A DNA stretch of 26,632 nt from positions 1 to 26,632 of the forward strand of contig CAZJWF010000039.1 of NCBI GenBank assembly GCA_964549375.1. Direction: 5' to 3'. A program made the translations under genes and the position numbers. The notes below the pieces were generated by a model. The model saw nothing but the letters and a program-made list of their open reading frames with translations. It was not told where the DNA came from and did no database searches. The DNA is from JAHDDY01 sp964549375. Its GTDB lineage: Bacteria > Pseudomonadota > Alphaproteobacteria > Rhodobacterales > Rhodobacteraceae. This document shows, piece by piece, positions 8,899 through 16,058 of this stretch (positions are counted from its first letter, which is position 1; the number at the start of each line of letters is the position of its first letter).

Positions 8899-9739
8899 TG
8901 ACCGCCTTGCGATTGACGGACTGCCGCCACTTGGCCACGTAATCGACGCACATGGATTGCGACCCAAGAAAGCCTTGGGCCAGAATTTTCTGCTCGACCT
9001 AAATATTACTGGTAAAATTGCGCGTCTCGCGGGCGATCTCAGCGGCTGCGACGTCGTAGAGATTGGCCCCGGTCCGGGCGGGCTAACACGAGCATTACTG
9101 GCTGCGGGAGCCAGAAAAGTTCTGGCGATTGAACGCGATCCCCGCTGCTTGCCCGCACTGGCTGAGGTGGCGTCTCATTGGCCAGATCGGTTAGAAATAA
9201 TCGAAGCAGACGCGCTAACAATTGATCTCTCTCAGCATGTCGAGCGCGGGGCACGAATTGTTGCGAACCTGCCCTATAACGTTGGCACTGAATTGTTACT
9301 TGGATGGCTCAGCGAACCGCAGTGGCCGCCGTATTGGGGATCTCTGACGCTGATGTTTCAGCGCGAAGTCGCAGAACGGATTGTTGCGAAGCAGGGTGAC
9401 AAAGCCTATGGCCGACTATCTGTTCTTGCGGGATGGCGGTGTGAGGGCCGAATTCTTTTCGACTTGCCACCGCAAGCATTCACACCCGCGCCAAAGGTGA
9501 CAAGTTCAGTTGTGTCGATCACGCCGCGCGCTGAGATCGAAGACGCTCGGTTGAATGCGCTGCAAAAAATAACCGGCGCAGCCTTTGGTCAGCGTCGAAA
9601 AATGCTCCGCCGCAGCCTGTCAGCATTCGGCGGCGAAGATCTGCTAGAGAAAACTGGAATAGACCCAACACTGAGAGGCGAAGCTCTCTCCATCTCGCAG
9701 TTTTGCGCGTTAGCAAGAGCGATCGAGTCCGGGCCGTAG
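8891..9739 (+). CDS. rsmA: 16S rRNA dimethyladenosine transferase (KsgA)
   Basis: Methylates two adjacent adenosines (A1518/A1519, E. coli numbering) near the 3' end of 16S rRNA during small-subunit maturation. The SAM-binding GQNFL (30-34), EIGPGPGGLT (57-66) and the catalytic NLPYN (126-130) are all present, with FxPxPKVxS-like sequence near residue 200 and the basic QRRKMLRRSL helix after it. I choose GTG 8891, which overlaps the pdxA stop by 8 bases and gives 282 residues; an upstream ATG at 8852 would lie deep in pdxA. It is the last gene of the lptF-rsmA run and ends 16 bases from the convergent DUF4167 gene. Confidence 0.95.
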   Translation: MPDDRLAIDGLPPLGHVIDAHGLRPKKALGQNFLLDLNITGKIARLAGDLSGCDVVEIGPGPGGLTRALLAAGARKVLAIERDPRCLPALAEVASHWPDRLEIIEADALTIDLSQHVERGARIVANLPYNVGTELLLGWLSEPQWPPYWGSLTLMFQREVAERIVAKQGDKAYGRLSVLAGWRCEGRILFDLPPQAFTPAPKVTSSVVSITPRAEIEDARLNALQKITGAAFGQRRKMLRRSLSAFGGEDLLEKTGIDPTLRGEALSISQFCALARAIESGP

Positions 9740-9755
9740 TCGCAGAAAAATTAGA

Positions 9756-10574
9756 TCAAGATGCTGCGTCGGCTTCTTCTGCTGCTGGAGGCGGAGGAGT
9801 CTTGCGCGGCCGGCCTCTGCGGAGCTTCGGAGCTTCTTCAGCGACGACCGTTTCGTTGCTTGCTTCTGCCGCAGGTGCATTGACCGCGTCTTCCTCGCTG
9901 GGCTGCTCAACGGGCTTCACACGTGCGCGCTTTACAGGACGGCGAGATTCACCATCACGCTGTTCCGCAAGCTTGGCCTCAGGAGTCTCGACAAGAGCAG
10001 GTCCGTCGGTATCCTCAGTCGTTTCACCGGCTGCTGGCATTGCTTCCACAGGCTTGCGAGCCGCTTCCACACCCTCAACAGGCATGGGGGTTTCGGCTGT
10101 GCGAGGGTTGTCGCTCGGATTGTTCGACTCGCTTGGATTGCCGGGTTCGCTGCCGCGACTGGCACTGCGGTCTCGCGGCGGGTTTGAGTTGTCACTCTCG
10201 GCATTTGCCCGGTTTTGCTGTTGACGCGCCTGTTGCTCAGCTCGGCGTTCTTGCTCGGCCTGCTGCGCGGCTTGTCGGCGTTCGCGTTCCTCGGCTTCCG
10301 CTGCCTGAATGGTGGTGAGGATACGTTGGTAGTGCTCGGCGTGCTGAAAGAAGTTTTCCGCCAGGACAGACTCACCAGATGTTTGGGCATCGCGCGCGAG
10401 CGACGTGTACTTGTCGATGATTTGCTGTGCGGTTCCGCGCACTTTTCCTTCTGGGCCTGAACTGTCGTACACACGGTTTGCGCTATGAGCGCCGCCGCCG
10501 CCTCCACCAGATGAACGCCGACCGCCCTTGTTATTGCGGTTGTTTCGGTGGTTTTGCCTAGAAGGTTGCTTCAT
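9756..10574 (-). CDS. DUF4167 domain protein, low-complexity, possible RNA-associated
   Basis: 272 residues in three parts. Residues 1-30 are rich in Arg, Asn and Gly (RNNRNNKGGRR then a six-Gly run) and resemble RNA-binding tails. Residues about 30-90 are a compact conserved block (GKVRGTAQQIIDKYTSLARDA, then FFQHAEHYQRI) matching the DUF4167 family of alphaproteobacteria. Residues 90-272 are a charged, Glu/Gln/Arg then Pro/Ala/Glu-rich tail ending in an AT-hook-like RRGRPRKTPPP. The function is not known. It lies downstream of prfA-prmC and converges on rsmA, so a link to translation or RNA is plausible by context only. ATG 10574 is the obvious start. Confidence 0.85.
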   Translation of the reverse strand: MKQPSRQNHRNNRNNKGGRRSSGGGGGGAHSANRVYDSSGPEGKVRGTAQQIIDKYTSLARDAQTSGESVLAENFFQHAEHYQRILTTIQAAEAEERERRQAAQQAEQERRAEQQARQQQNRANAESDNSNPPRDRSASRGSEPGNPSESNNPSDNPRTAETPMPVEGVEAARKPVEAMPAAGETTEDTDGPALVETPEAKLAEQRDGESRRPVKRARVKPVEQPSEEDAVNAPAAEASNETVVAEEAPKLRRGRPRKTPPPPAAEEADAAS

Positions 10575-10730
10575 TGTCTGTCCGGTTTTGAGTTCGCAGT
10601 TTTTCGATAGCGAGTTCGGTCGATATACGAAATTCCGAAGGGCACTCAGCGGAGCGCGTTGATCTGCAGTATCCGCTGCCTCTTACCAAGCCTTCAATCT
10701 GCGGGCGGCATTATCGCCCCCTCATTTATG

Positions 10731-11564
10731 TTAATGCTGCACGATCAGGCAGCGCTCAATTCCTCTGATGTCCAATCGAGAGGAAATTCGTCGAAATCCA
10801 GATTCTTCGAAGATCGCCCTGACAGAAGCCCCCTGTCCAAAACCAATCTCGAAGAGTGCCGCACCATCCGGCTTCAAAACGGCTGATAAACCGTTCGCAA
10901 TCTCTCGATACGCCTGAAGGCCGTCCATTCCTGCGAAAAGTGCTGCCTCCGGGTCCCAGTTTATCACCTCTGGAGAAAGCGTCACATTTTCTGTTGTAGA
11001 AATGTACGGGGGATTGGAAACCACAAGGTTAAAGGTCTCGTCAAGTGCTGAGAACCAATCACTGACGATAAATTCTACCCGCCCCGCGAGGCCAAGCGCT
11101 TCAGCATTGCTTTTCGCAACCTGTAAAGCAGCGACGGAGGTATCGCTTCCGACTCCAACGGTACTGGGAAGTTCCGTTAATAAACTCAATAAGATACATC
11201 CAGATCCAGTACCCAAATCGAGTATCTTGTCTGGGGGGTGTTGACCCACTTGTGACAGCGCACTCTCGACCAACAACTCGGTATCTGGACGCGGATCCAG
11301 TACATCGGGTGTCACGATAAATCGGTGCGTCCAAAAGTCCCGATACCCCAGAATCTTGGAAACTGGTTCACGCTGACATCGTCTCTTGATCGCTGAGTCG
11401 AACTTATCGGAGGCCTGTAAGGGCATCTCTGGCGAGGCGATGAGGGATTCACTTGTGATCGATTCGACACCTAGCAGTAAACATTTTGCGTCTAGCGCGG
11501 GTGTATCAATTCCCGCTGCTCCGAGGCGGGCAGTCCCCGCTGCCAGTGCTTCCGCACGGGTCAT
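10731..11564 (-). CDS. prmC: Release factor glutamine methyltransferase
   Basis: SAM-dependent N5-methylation of the glutamine in the GGQ motif of peptide-chain release factors. The SAM-binding DLGTGSG lies at 116-122 and the glutamine-binding NPPY at 184-187, both diagnostic of PrmC. An N-terminal helical domain occupies residues 1-75. The 277-residue length is normal. The ATG overlaps the prfA stop by four bases (ATGA), so enzyme and substrate are probably translated together. A 156-base stretch separates its stop from the DUF4167 gene; I see only a weak GGGCG/CGCCC hairpin there. Confidence 0.95.
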   Translation of the reverse strand: MTRAEALAAGTARLGAAGIDTPALDAKCLLLGVESITSESLIASPEMPLQASDKFDSAIKRRCQREPVSKILGYRDFWTHRFIVTPDVLDPRPDTELLVESALSQVGQHPPDKILDLGTGSGCILLSLLTELPSTVGVGSDTSVAALQVAKSNAEALGLAGRVEFIVSDWFSALDETFNLVVSNPPYISTTENVTLSPEVINWDPEAALFAGMDGLQAYREIANGLSAVLKPDGAALFEIGFGQGASVRAIFEESGFRRISSRLDIRGIERCLIVQH

Positions 11565-12616
11565 GCGTTTAGGTCGGCCAGTTTTTCGGCTTGGTCATTC
11601 GCGATCAGTGCGTCGATGATCTCATCGAGATCGCCTTGAACGACTTGATCAAGCTTATACAACGTCAGATTAATCCTGTGATCAGTCAATCGTCCTTGCG
11701 GAAAATTATAGGTTCGAATCCGCTCTGACCGATCCCCGGAACCAACTTGTCCTTTTCGTTCCGCAGCGCGAGCTTCGTCCGCAGCGCGCCGCTCCATGTC
11801 GTAAAGTCGGGCGCGTAACACATCCATCGCTTTAGCACGGTTCGTATGTTGTGATTTCTCCGATGACGTCACGACAATACCGGAGGGTATGTGAGTAATC
11901 CTCACCGCCGAGTCCGTGGTGTTGACGTGCTGTCCGCCAGCACCCGAAGCACGCATCGTATCAATCCGAAGGTCGGATTGAGCAATCTCAATGTCAATTT
12001 CTTCCGCCTCCGGTAGCACCGCGACCGTCGCCGCCGAGGTGTGAATCCGCCCCTGCGATTCCGTGTCAGGGACGCGCTGAACCCGATGGACACCGGATTC
12101 AAACTTCAACCGCGAGAAAACACTCTTGCCTTTGACGTTAGCAATGATCTCGCGAAACCCACCCTGTTCTCCGGGATTTTCTTCTAAAACTTCGACACTC
12201 CAACGATTGGCGTCCGCATAACGCTGGTACATCCGAAAAAGATCACCCGCAAAAAGCGCCGCCTCATCGCCGCCAGTCCCGGCGCGGATTTCAACAATCG
12301 CTGATTTCTCGTCGGCGGAGTCCTTCGGGATCAATGCGATTTGCATTTCCTGTTCGACCTCAGGCAATTTTGCCTTGAGACCGGCGAGTTCTTCCTCCGC
12401 ATAGCCTTTCATCTCCGGATCATCGAGCATCATTTCAGCCGCTTCAATATCATCGAGCAATGAACGATATGCGCGCGCCTGAATGACCACAGGCTCAAGC
12501 GATGCGTATTCTTTCGATACGCTCACATATTCACTCGCCTCCAACGACCCCGCCATTGATGCTTCGAGGAATTCAAACCGTTGGAGAATCTGTTCAATCT
12601 TTTCGGCTGGAATCAT
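11561..12616 (-). CDS. prfA: Peptide chain release factor 1
   Basis: Decodes UAA and UAG and triggers release of the finished peptide. GGQ at 227-229 (SGAGGQHVN) is the catalytic motif and substrate for PrmC. The stop-codon-reading tripeptide, PAT in E. coli, is PDT here (183-185) within VQRVPDTESQGRIHTSA. GGDEAALFAGDLFRMY is also conserved. I choose ATG 12616, which begins MIPAEKIEQ like other alphaproteobacterial RF1 proteins and gives 351 residues. A TTG at 12652 would add 12 residues but has no properly spaced ribosome binding site. It is the first gene of the prfA-prmC unit. Confidence 0.95.
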   Translation of the reverse strand: MIPAEKIEQILQRFEFLEASMAGSLEASEYVSVSKEYASLEPVVIQARAYRSLLDDIEAAEMMLDDPEMKGYAEEELAGLKAKLPEVEQEMQIALIPKDSADEKSAIVEIRAGTGGDEAALFAGDLFRMYQRYADANRWSVEVLEENPGEQGGFREIIANVKGKSVFSRLKFESGVHRVQRVPDTESQGRIHTSAATVAVLPEAEEIDIEIAQSDLRIDTMRASGAGGQHVNTTDSAVRITHIPSGIVVTSSEKSQHTNRAKAMDVLRARLYDMERRAADEARAAERKGQVGSGDRSERIRTYNFPQGRLTDHRINLTLYKLDQVVQGDLDEIIDALIANDQAEKLADLNA

Positions 12617-12689
12617 GGATTGCGGTTTGGCCTGTTGAGACGCGACGGTCAACCTCAGCGCGCGGAGCTGAGGGAATAACCGACCAAAT

Positions 12690-12718
12690 TTGGCAGAACC
12701 GAGCGTTTGTGCTACCTT
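12690..12718 (+). promoter_or_regulatory. Candidate sigma-70 promoter, possibly leaderless
   Basis: TTGGCA (12690-12695), a 17-base spacer and TACCTT (12713-12718). Only six bases separate the -10 element from ATG 12725, so the predicted transcription start falls on or next to the ATG. Match and spacing are seen in sequence; activity is inferred. Confidence 0.45.
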
Positions 12719-12724
12719 AACGGA

Positions 12725-12997
12725 ATGCGAATGGCACTCATCCTGGTTGGACTGTTCATCGCCGCACCGGTATCGGCAGTCGAAGTCGTGCCTGTTGCCA
12801 AATTTAAGGGGTGGGAGGGGCCAAAGCCAGCCAAACCACCTTGCAGATGCCGCGCGCGGGACGGAAAGAAAGTCAATTTAGGCACAAAAACCTGCGTCAT
12901 GCGCGGCGAAGGCTTGGTGACCTTGCAGTGCCGATTGGTGCTCAATAATACATCATGGCAGCATATTACAGACGGCTGTGACGTTGCGATGAATTGA
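12725..12997 (+). CDS. Small secreted cysteine-rich protein, unknown function
   Basis: 90 residues from ATG 12725. A signal peptide (about 1-18, MRMALILVGLFIAAPVSA) is followed by a short mature domain with five cysteines (C40, C42, C57, C69, C85). The CRCRARDG, LGTKTCV and CRLVLNNTSW pattern resembles small exported proteins I have seen in Rhodobacterales-like genomes, but I know no function. The odd cysteine number leaves one unpaired if two disulfides form. A TTG at 12707 would add six residues but lies upstream of the predicted transcription start; a second ATG at 12731 is possible. The gene diverges from prfA. Confidence 0.75.
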   Translation: MRMALILVGLFIAAPVSAVEVVPVAKFKGWEGPKPAKPPCRCRARDGKKVNLGTKTCVMRGEGLVTLQCRLVLNNTSWQHITDGCDVAMN

Positions 12998-13013
12998 TCA
13001 TCGCTCCGATCAG

Positions 13014-14009
13014 CTAATTTTTCAGCACATAGTCGGCCACAAGATCGCGGACGACCTCACCTTGCAGATCGCGCAGCAACATGTGCCAGCCCGTTTCGAC
13101 TTTGACATATTCCTTTGGGCCAGAAAATTTCTCATAAGCTGCGAGGATCGGCTCTTCGGGAACAACTTCGTCCTTCGCACCAAAGGCAACGAGTATCGGT
13201 GTTGTGACCTTCGGTGCACCGCTCACCGCGCGGTCCATGACACGGATGAGTCCGACAAACTCTCTTGAACTAGGATTGCGGACATAGAGCGGATCGCGCC
13301 CCAAAGACCTTAGCATCTCAATGTTGTCGGAGGCTTGGATGCTCACAATACCATCGCCAGTCCAGCGTTTGTCTGGAACGAACAAATTGGCGGTATGGGC
13401 AACCGCGCGCAAGAATGGGCTGAGGTTCTCGCCGCCCCATAAAGCCGGAGCAAGCAATACTGCCTGATCGGGTGTGACACGCCCTTCGCCAAGAGCCGCA
13501 GCAATGACACCGCCGCCCATGCTGTGACCAACAAGCGCTAACGGAACGTCAGGGTGCCTCTGACCAATCAAGTCGGAAACTTTCGCCAAATCGTCGATCA
13601 GCGCGTCGCTTCCCGGCCAGTTTCCATTGCTTGGATTTCGCCCAAACCCTCTTTGGTCATACGCATAGGTCGTTATGCCAAGCGAGGCCCAATGCTTCGC
13701 TGCGATATCGAACGTACTGGTTCCGTGATCGCCGTACCCATGAACCGCTAGGACAATGGCTTGTTCGTCTCCGTTGCTCGACCATTGAGATACGGCAATG
13801 CTCGTTTCGCCTGAGCCGACCACGAAGTCGGCGCGTCCTTCCGCGTTCTGCTTGCTGTCTGCGATTGGAGAGAGGGCTGCATTCTCCAAGAGTACCGCGC
13901 TTCCATCGGATGTCGCACATCCGCTTATCAGCATCATTGTCGCTGCAATCAGCCAATAAGGCGTCGAACGTCGGCGCGTAGTTTCGGGAGCACATCGGTT
14001 TCGAACCAC
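13014..14009 (-). CDS. Lipoprotein alpha/beta hydrolase (monoacylglycerol lipase-like)
   Basis: Serine hydrolase of the lysophospholipase/monoglyceride lipase type. The catalytic triad is visible: S163 in GHSMGG, D280 in FGAKDEVVP and H309 in GWHMLL, with oxyanion-region HGYGDH at 90-95. The N-terminus RRRSTPYW-LIAATMMLISG-C31 is a lipoprotein signal peptide with a good lipobox, so the enzyme is probably membrane-anchored in the periplasm or outer membrane. GTG 14009 is preceded by AAAGGA at proper spacing, better than the upstream GTG at 14042. The first 61 bases lie inside the 3' end of the glycosylase gene in another frame. Substrate unknown. Confidence 0.85.
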   Translation of the reverse strand: MVRNRCAPETTRRRSTPYWLIAATMMLISGCATSDGSAVLLENAALSPIADSKQNAEGRADFVVGSGETSIAVSQWSSNGDEQAIVLAVHGYGDHGTSTFDIAAKHWASLGITTYAYDQRGFGRNPSNGNWPGSDALIDDLAKVSDLIGQRHPDVPLALVGHSMGGGVIAAALGEGRVTPDQAVLLAPALWGGENLSPFLRAVAHTANLFVPDKRWTGDGIVSIQASDNIEMLRSLGRDPLYVRNPSSREFVGLIRVMDRAVSGAPKVTTPILVAFGAKDEVVPEEPILAAYEKFSGPKEYVKVETGWHMLLRDLQGEVVRDLVADYVLKN

Positions 14010-14560
14010 GGGTTTCCTTTCAGCCAAGCGTTGTTGCGCCACGATGGATGCGGCAACGGCAGGATTGACGGGGTACCTTCAACCAGGCCACCCGATACAA
14101 TATCTGTCAGCGATTTGGTGCGTAAATCGGGCAAATGCCAACCGATAGCGGACTTTCCAACGGTCACGATCAGTTCAACTTGCGGCATTTGGCCAAACAA
14201 CTTTTGCCGCCAGATTTTCGCGCAGTCCGATGGTGGTGGCAGGTCGTGATTTTTTGCGTTGTAGCCGGGGAAACAAAAAGCTACCGGCGCGATCGCAATC
14301 CGCGCGGAGTCGTAAAATTCCTCGTCACTTACCCCCAGCCACTCTCTTAGCCGATCTCCGGACGGGTCGGTAAACGGTCTACCAGAATTGTGTGCTCTCA
14401 GGCCGGGGGCTTGTCCGGCGATACAAAGCCGCGCTGTTTCAGATACTTGAAAAATCGGATTTGGGTCATGCGCTGTTTTGGTGGCGCTGAAACGCTCCGC
14501 ACAATGCGTGCATTTGACGATCGCGTCGGTCAATTCGCAGAGTGGTGGCGGTGAAGGCAT
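13949..14560 (-). CDS. Uracil-DNA glycosylase family protein
   Basis: Uracil-DNA glycosylase superfamily, which removes uracil from DNA in base-excision repair. Motif 1 appears as GQAPG (49-53) followed by AHNSGRPFTDPSGDRL, and the C-terminal motif as HPSWRN (171-176) then NPWFE. This is the family 4/5-like form rather than the E. coli Ung type, and activity on uracil is not proven. CxxC (C17, C20) occurs early, as in iron-sulfur UDGs, but I cannot identify a full cluster-binding set. I choose ATG 14560 (203 residues), with GGA nine bases upstream; a GTG at 14617 would add 19 residues. It overlaps the lipoprotein gene by 61 bases and diverges from nhaA. Confidence 0.85.
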   Translation of the reverse strand: MPSPPPLCELTDAIVKCTHCAERFSATKTAHDPNPIFQVSETARLCIAGQAPGLRAHNSGRPFTDPSGDRLREWLGVSDEEFYDSARIAIAPVAFCFPGYNAKNHDLPPPSDCAKIWRQKLFGQMPQVELIVTVGKSAIGWHLPDLRTKSLTDIVSGGLVEGTPSILPLPHPSWRNNAWLKGNPWFETDVLPKLRADVRRLIG

Positions 14561-14672
14561 AGTCGATTTTCCAAAATTTTGCGGTTTGATTGTCTCAGCA
14601 ACTGTTGTGTGCGGCACAAGCGCACTCTATGCCTAAACGTTAGATTGAGCCGTTGCGACTGGAGAGCCTCGG

Positions 14673-15959
14673 ATGCGCGTTTGGCGTTTTTTGCAAGACT
14701 ACTCGCTCTTGATGATTATTGGGGCTTTGATTGCCTTAGTATGGGCGAACACTGATCTTCACAGCTATCACCATCTGATTGAGCATCCGATTTGGGCGAA
14801 TGACATCATCGGAGCGCCTTACGAGTACTGGGTCAAGACCTATGGCGAGGGCGCCGCTGAGTTAGTTCCGGCTGGGCCAGAGCGTGTTCTGTCACTGCAC
14901 TACCTTGTGAATGATGCCCTGATGGCTCTGTTCTTTGCGTTTGCGGGCAAAGAAGTTTGGGAAGCCATTGCGTTGAAGAACGGCTCGCTGCGGGGAAAAA
15001 AAGCGGCGACGCCGTTATTTGCGACGGCGGGCGGCGTGATCGTTCCGGTCGCTATCTATCTTCTCGGCGCAATGCTGATCGGCCAGATGAGAGATCTATC
15101 GCAAGGCTGGGCGATACCGACAGCAACCGATATTGCGTTCTCATACCTTGTGGGGCGGATTGTCTTCGGCGCACGTCACCCAGCTGTGACCTTCCTTTTG
15201 CTCCTCGCAATCGCAGATGATGCGATTGGGTTGATCATTATCGCGGTTTTCTATTCGAAGGGCGAGATACAGCTTTTGTGGTTGGTCTTCTCGTTCGCCA
15301 GTGCCTTTGCAGCTTATGTTCTTTTCAACTGGCTTCCACGAAGGTTGGACCGAGGGAAGCAAGATCGCCCAAACAGTACTTGGATGCGCGAAAAACTGTC
15401 ATTTTGGCCGTTCATGTTTGCTGGTTGTTTCAGTTGGTACGGTTTTCAAGAAGCAGGCGTGCACCCAGCACTTGGATTGCTCCCGATTATCCCAGCGATG
15501 CCACACGCGGATGTTGCATTTGGTATTTTTGCCGCCGCAGAGAAATACCTCGATGACGTTTTGAACGCCTTCGAACACACTCTAAAAGTGCCTGTCGAAA
15601 TCATTCTATTCCTATTTGGTTTCGCGAATGCCGGGGTCGCGTTCTCTTCCATTGGTGCCGCGACATGGTTGGTTTTGGCCGGTTTGTTTATTGGAAAACC
15701 ACTGGGAATTTGGGGGTTTGGGCAATTTGCATACAGCGCGCTGGGCCTAAGCCTGCCAGAAGGTATGCGCCCTGTCGATTTGGTCGTTGTCGGCTTTATC
15801 TCCGCAATTGGCTTCACGGTCGCATTGTTTGTGGCTGGTGTCGCTTTTGACGCTGGGCCCATTCAGGATGCCGCAAAAATGGGTGCGCTGTTGTCTTTCG
15901 CCGCCGCGATTATCTCGATTGTTGCGGGAAAACTATGCAAGGTTAAAAAGCAGCATTAG
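14673..15959 (+). CDS. nhaA: Na+/H+ antiporter NhaA
   Basis: Inner-membrane antiporter exporting Na+ (or Li+) in exchange for protons, for pH and salt homeostasis. The ion-binding pair D182-D183 sits in AIADDAIGL, matching E. coli D163-D164. The unwound-helix motif TATDIAFSYL (150-159) contains D153, matching E. coli D133. About twelve hydrophobic segments span the 428 residues. It is longer than E. coli NhaA (388), partly through a loop at about 50-75 between the first two helices. ATG 14673 follows GGAGAG. The 112-base gap to the glycosylase start at 14560 holds both divergent promoters; I could not place them confidently. Confidence 0.96.
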   Translation: MRVWRFLQDYSLLMIIGALIALVWANTDLHSYHHLIEHPIWANDIIGAPYEYWVKTYGEGAAELVPAGPERVLSLHYLVNDALMALFFAFAGKEVWEAIALKNGSLRGKKAATPLFATAGGVIVPVAIYLLGAMLIGQMRDLSQGWAIPTATDIAFSYLVGRIVFGARHPAVTFLLLLAIADDAIGLIIIAVFYSKGEIQLLWLVFSFASAFAAYVLFNWLPRRLDRGKQDRPNSTWMREKLSFWPFMFAGCFSWYGFQEAGVHPALGLLPIIPAMPHADVAFGIFAAAEKYLDDVLNAFEHTLKVPVEIILFLFGFANAGVAFSSIGAATWLVLAGLFIGKPLGIWGFGQFAYSALGLSLPEGMRPVDLVVVGFISAIGFTVALFVAGVAFDAGPIQDAAKMGALLSFAAAIISIVAGKLCKVKKQH

Positions 15960-16045
15960 TTTACAACGGACACCGTTCTATATCGGCGCAAAATCTTGAC
16001 TTGACCTCCTCGGCTGTACCTAACTGCTACAAATAGTAGTGTTCC

Positions 16046-16053
16046 GCAGGAGG
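16046..16053 (+). promoter_or_regulatory. Strong ribosome binding site fixing a TTG start
   Basis: GCAGGAGG lies five bases before TTG 16059. It is one of the best Shine-Dalgarno matches in the window and is the main reason to accept a TTG start for the following gene. TTGACTTGACC at 15996-16006 gives two overlapping -35-like elements, without a convincing -10. Confidence 0.7.
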
Positions 16054-16058
16054 CTTCC

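Noticed and set aside
9703..10224. Open frame on plus opposite the DUF4167 gene
   Set aside because: The Ser/Ala/Gly-rich translation mirrors the low-complexity tail of the DUF4167 protein, which has a recognisable conserved block on the other strand.
10700..10725. GGGCG/CGCCC hairpin after prmC as a terminator
   Set aside because: The stem is short and there is no U-run on the minus strand; too weak to annotate.
15963..15980. AACGG-ACA-CCGTT hairpin after nhaA as a terminator
   Set aside because: The stem is only five pairs and no U-tract follows.
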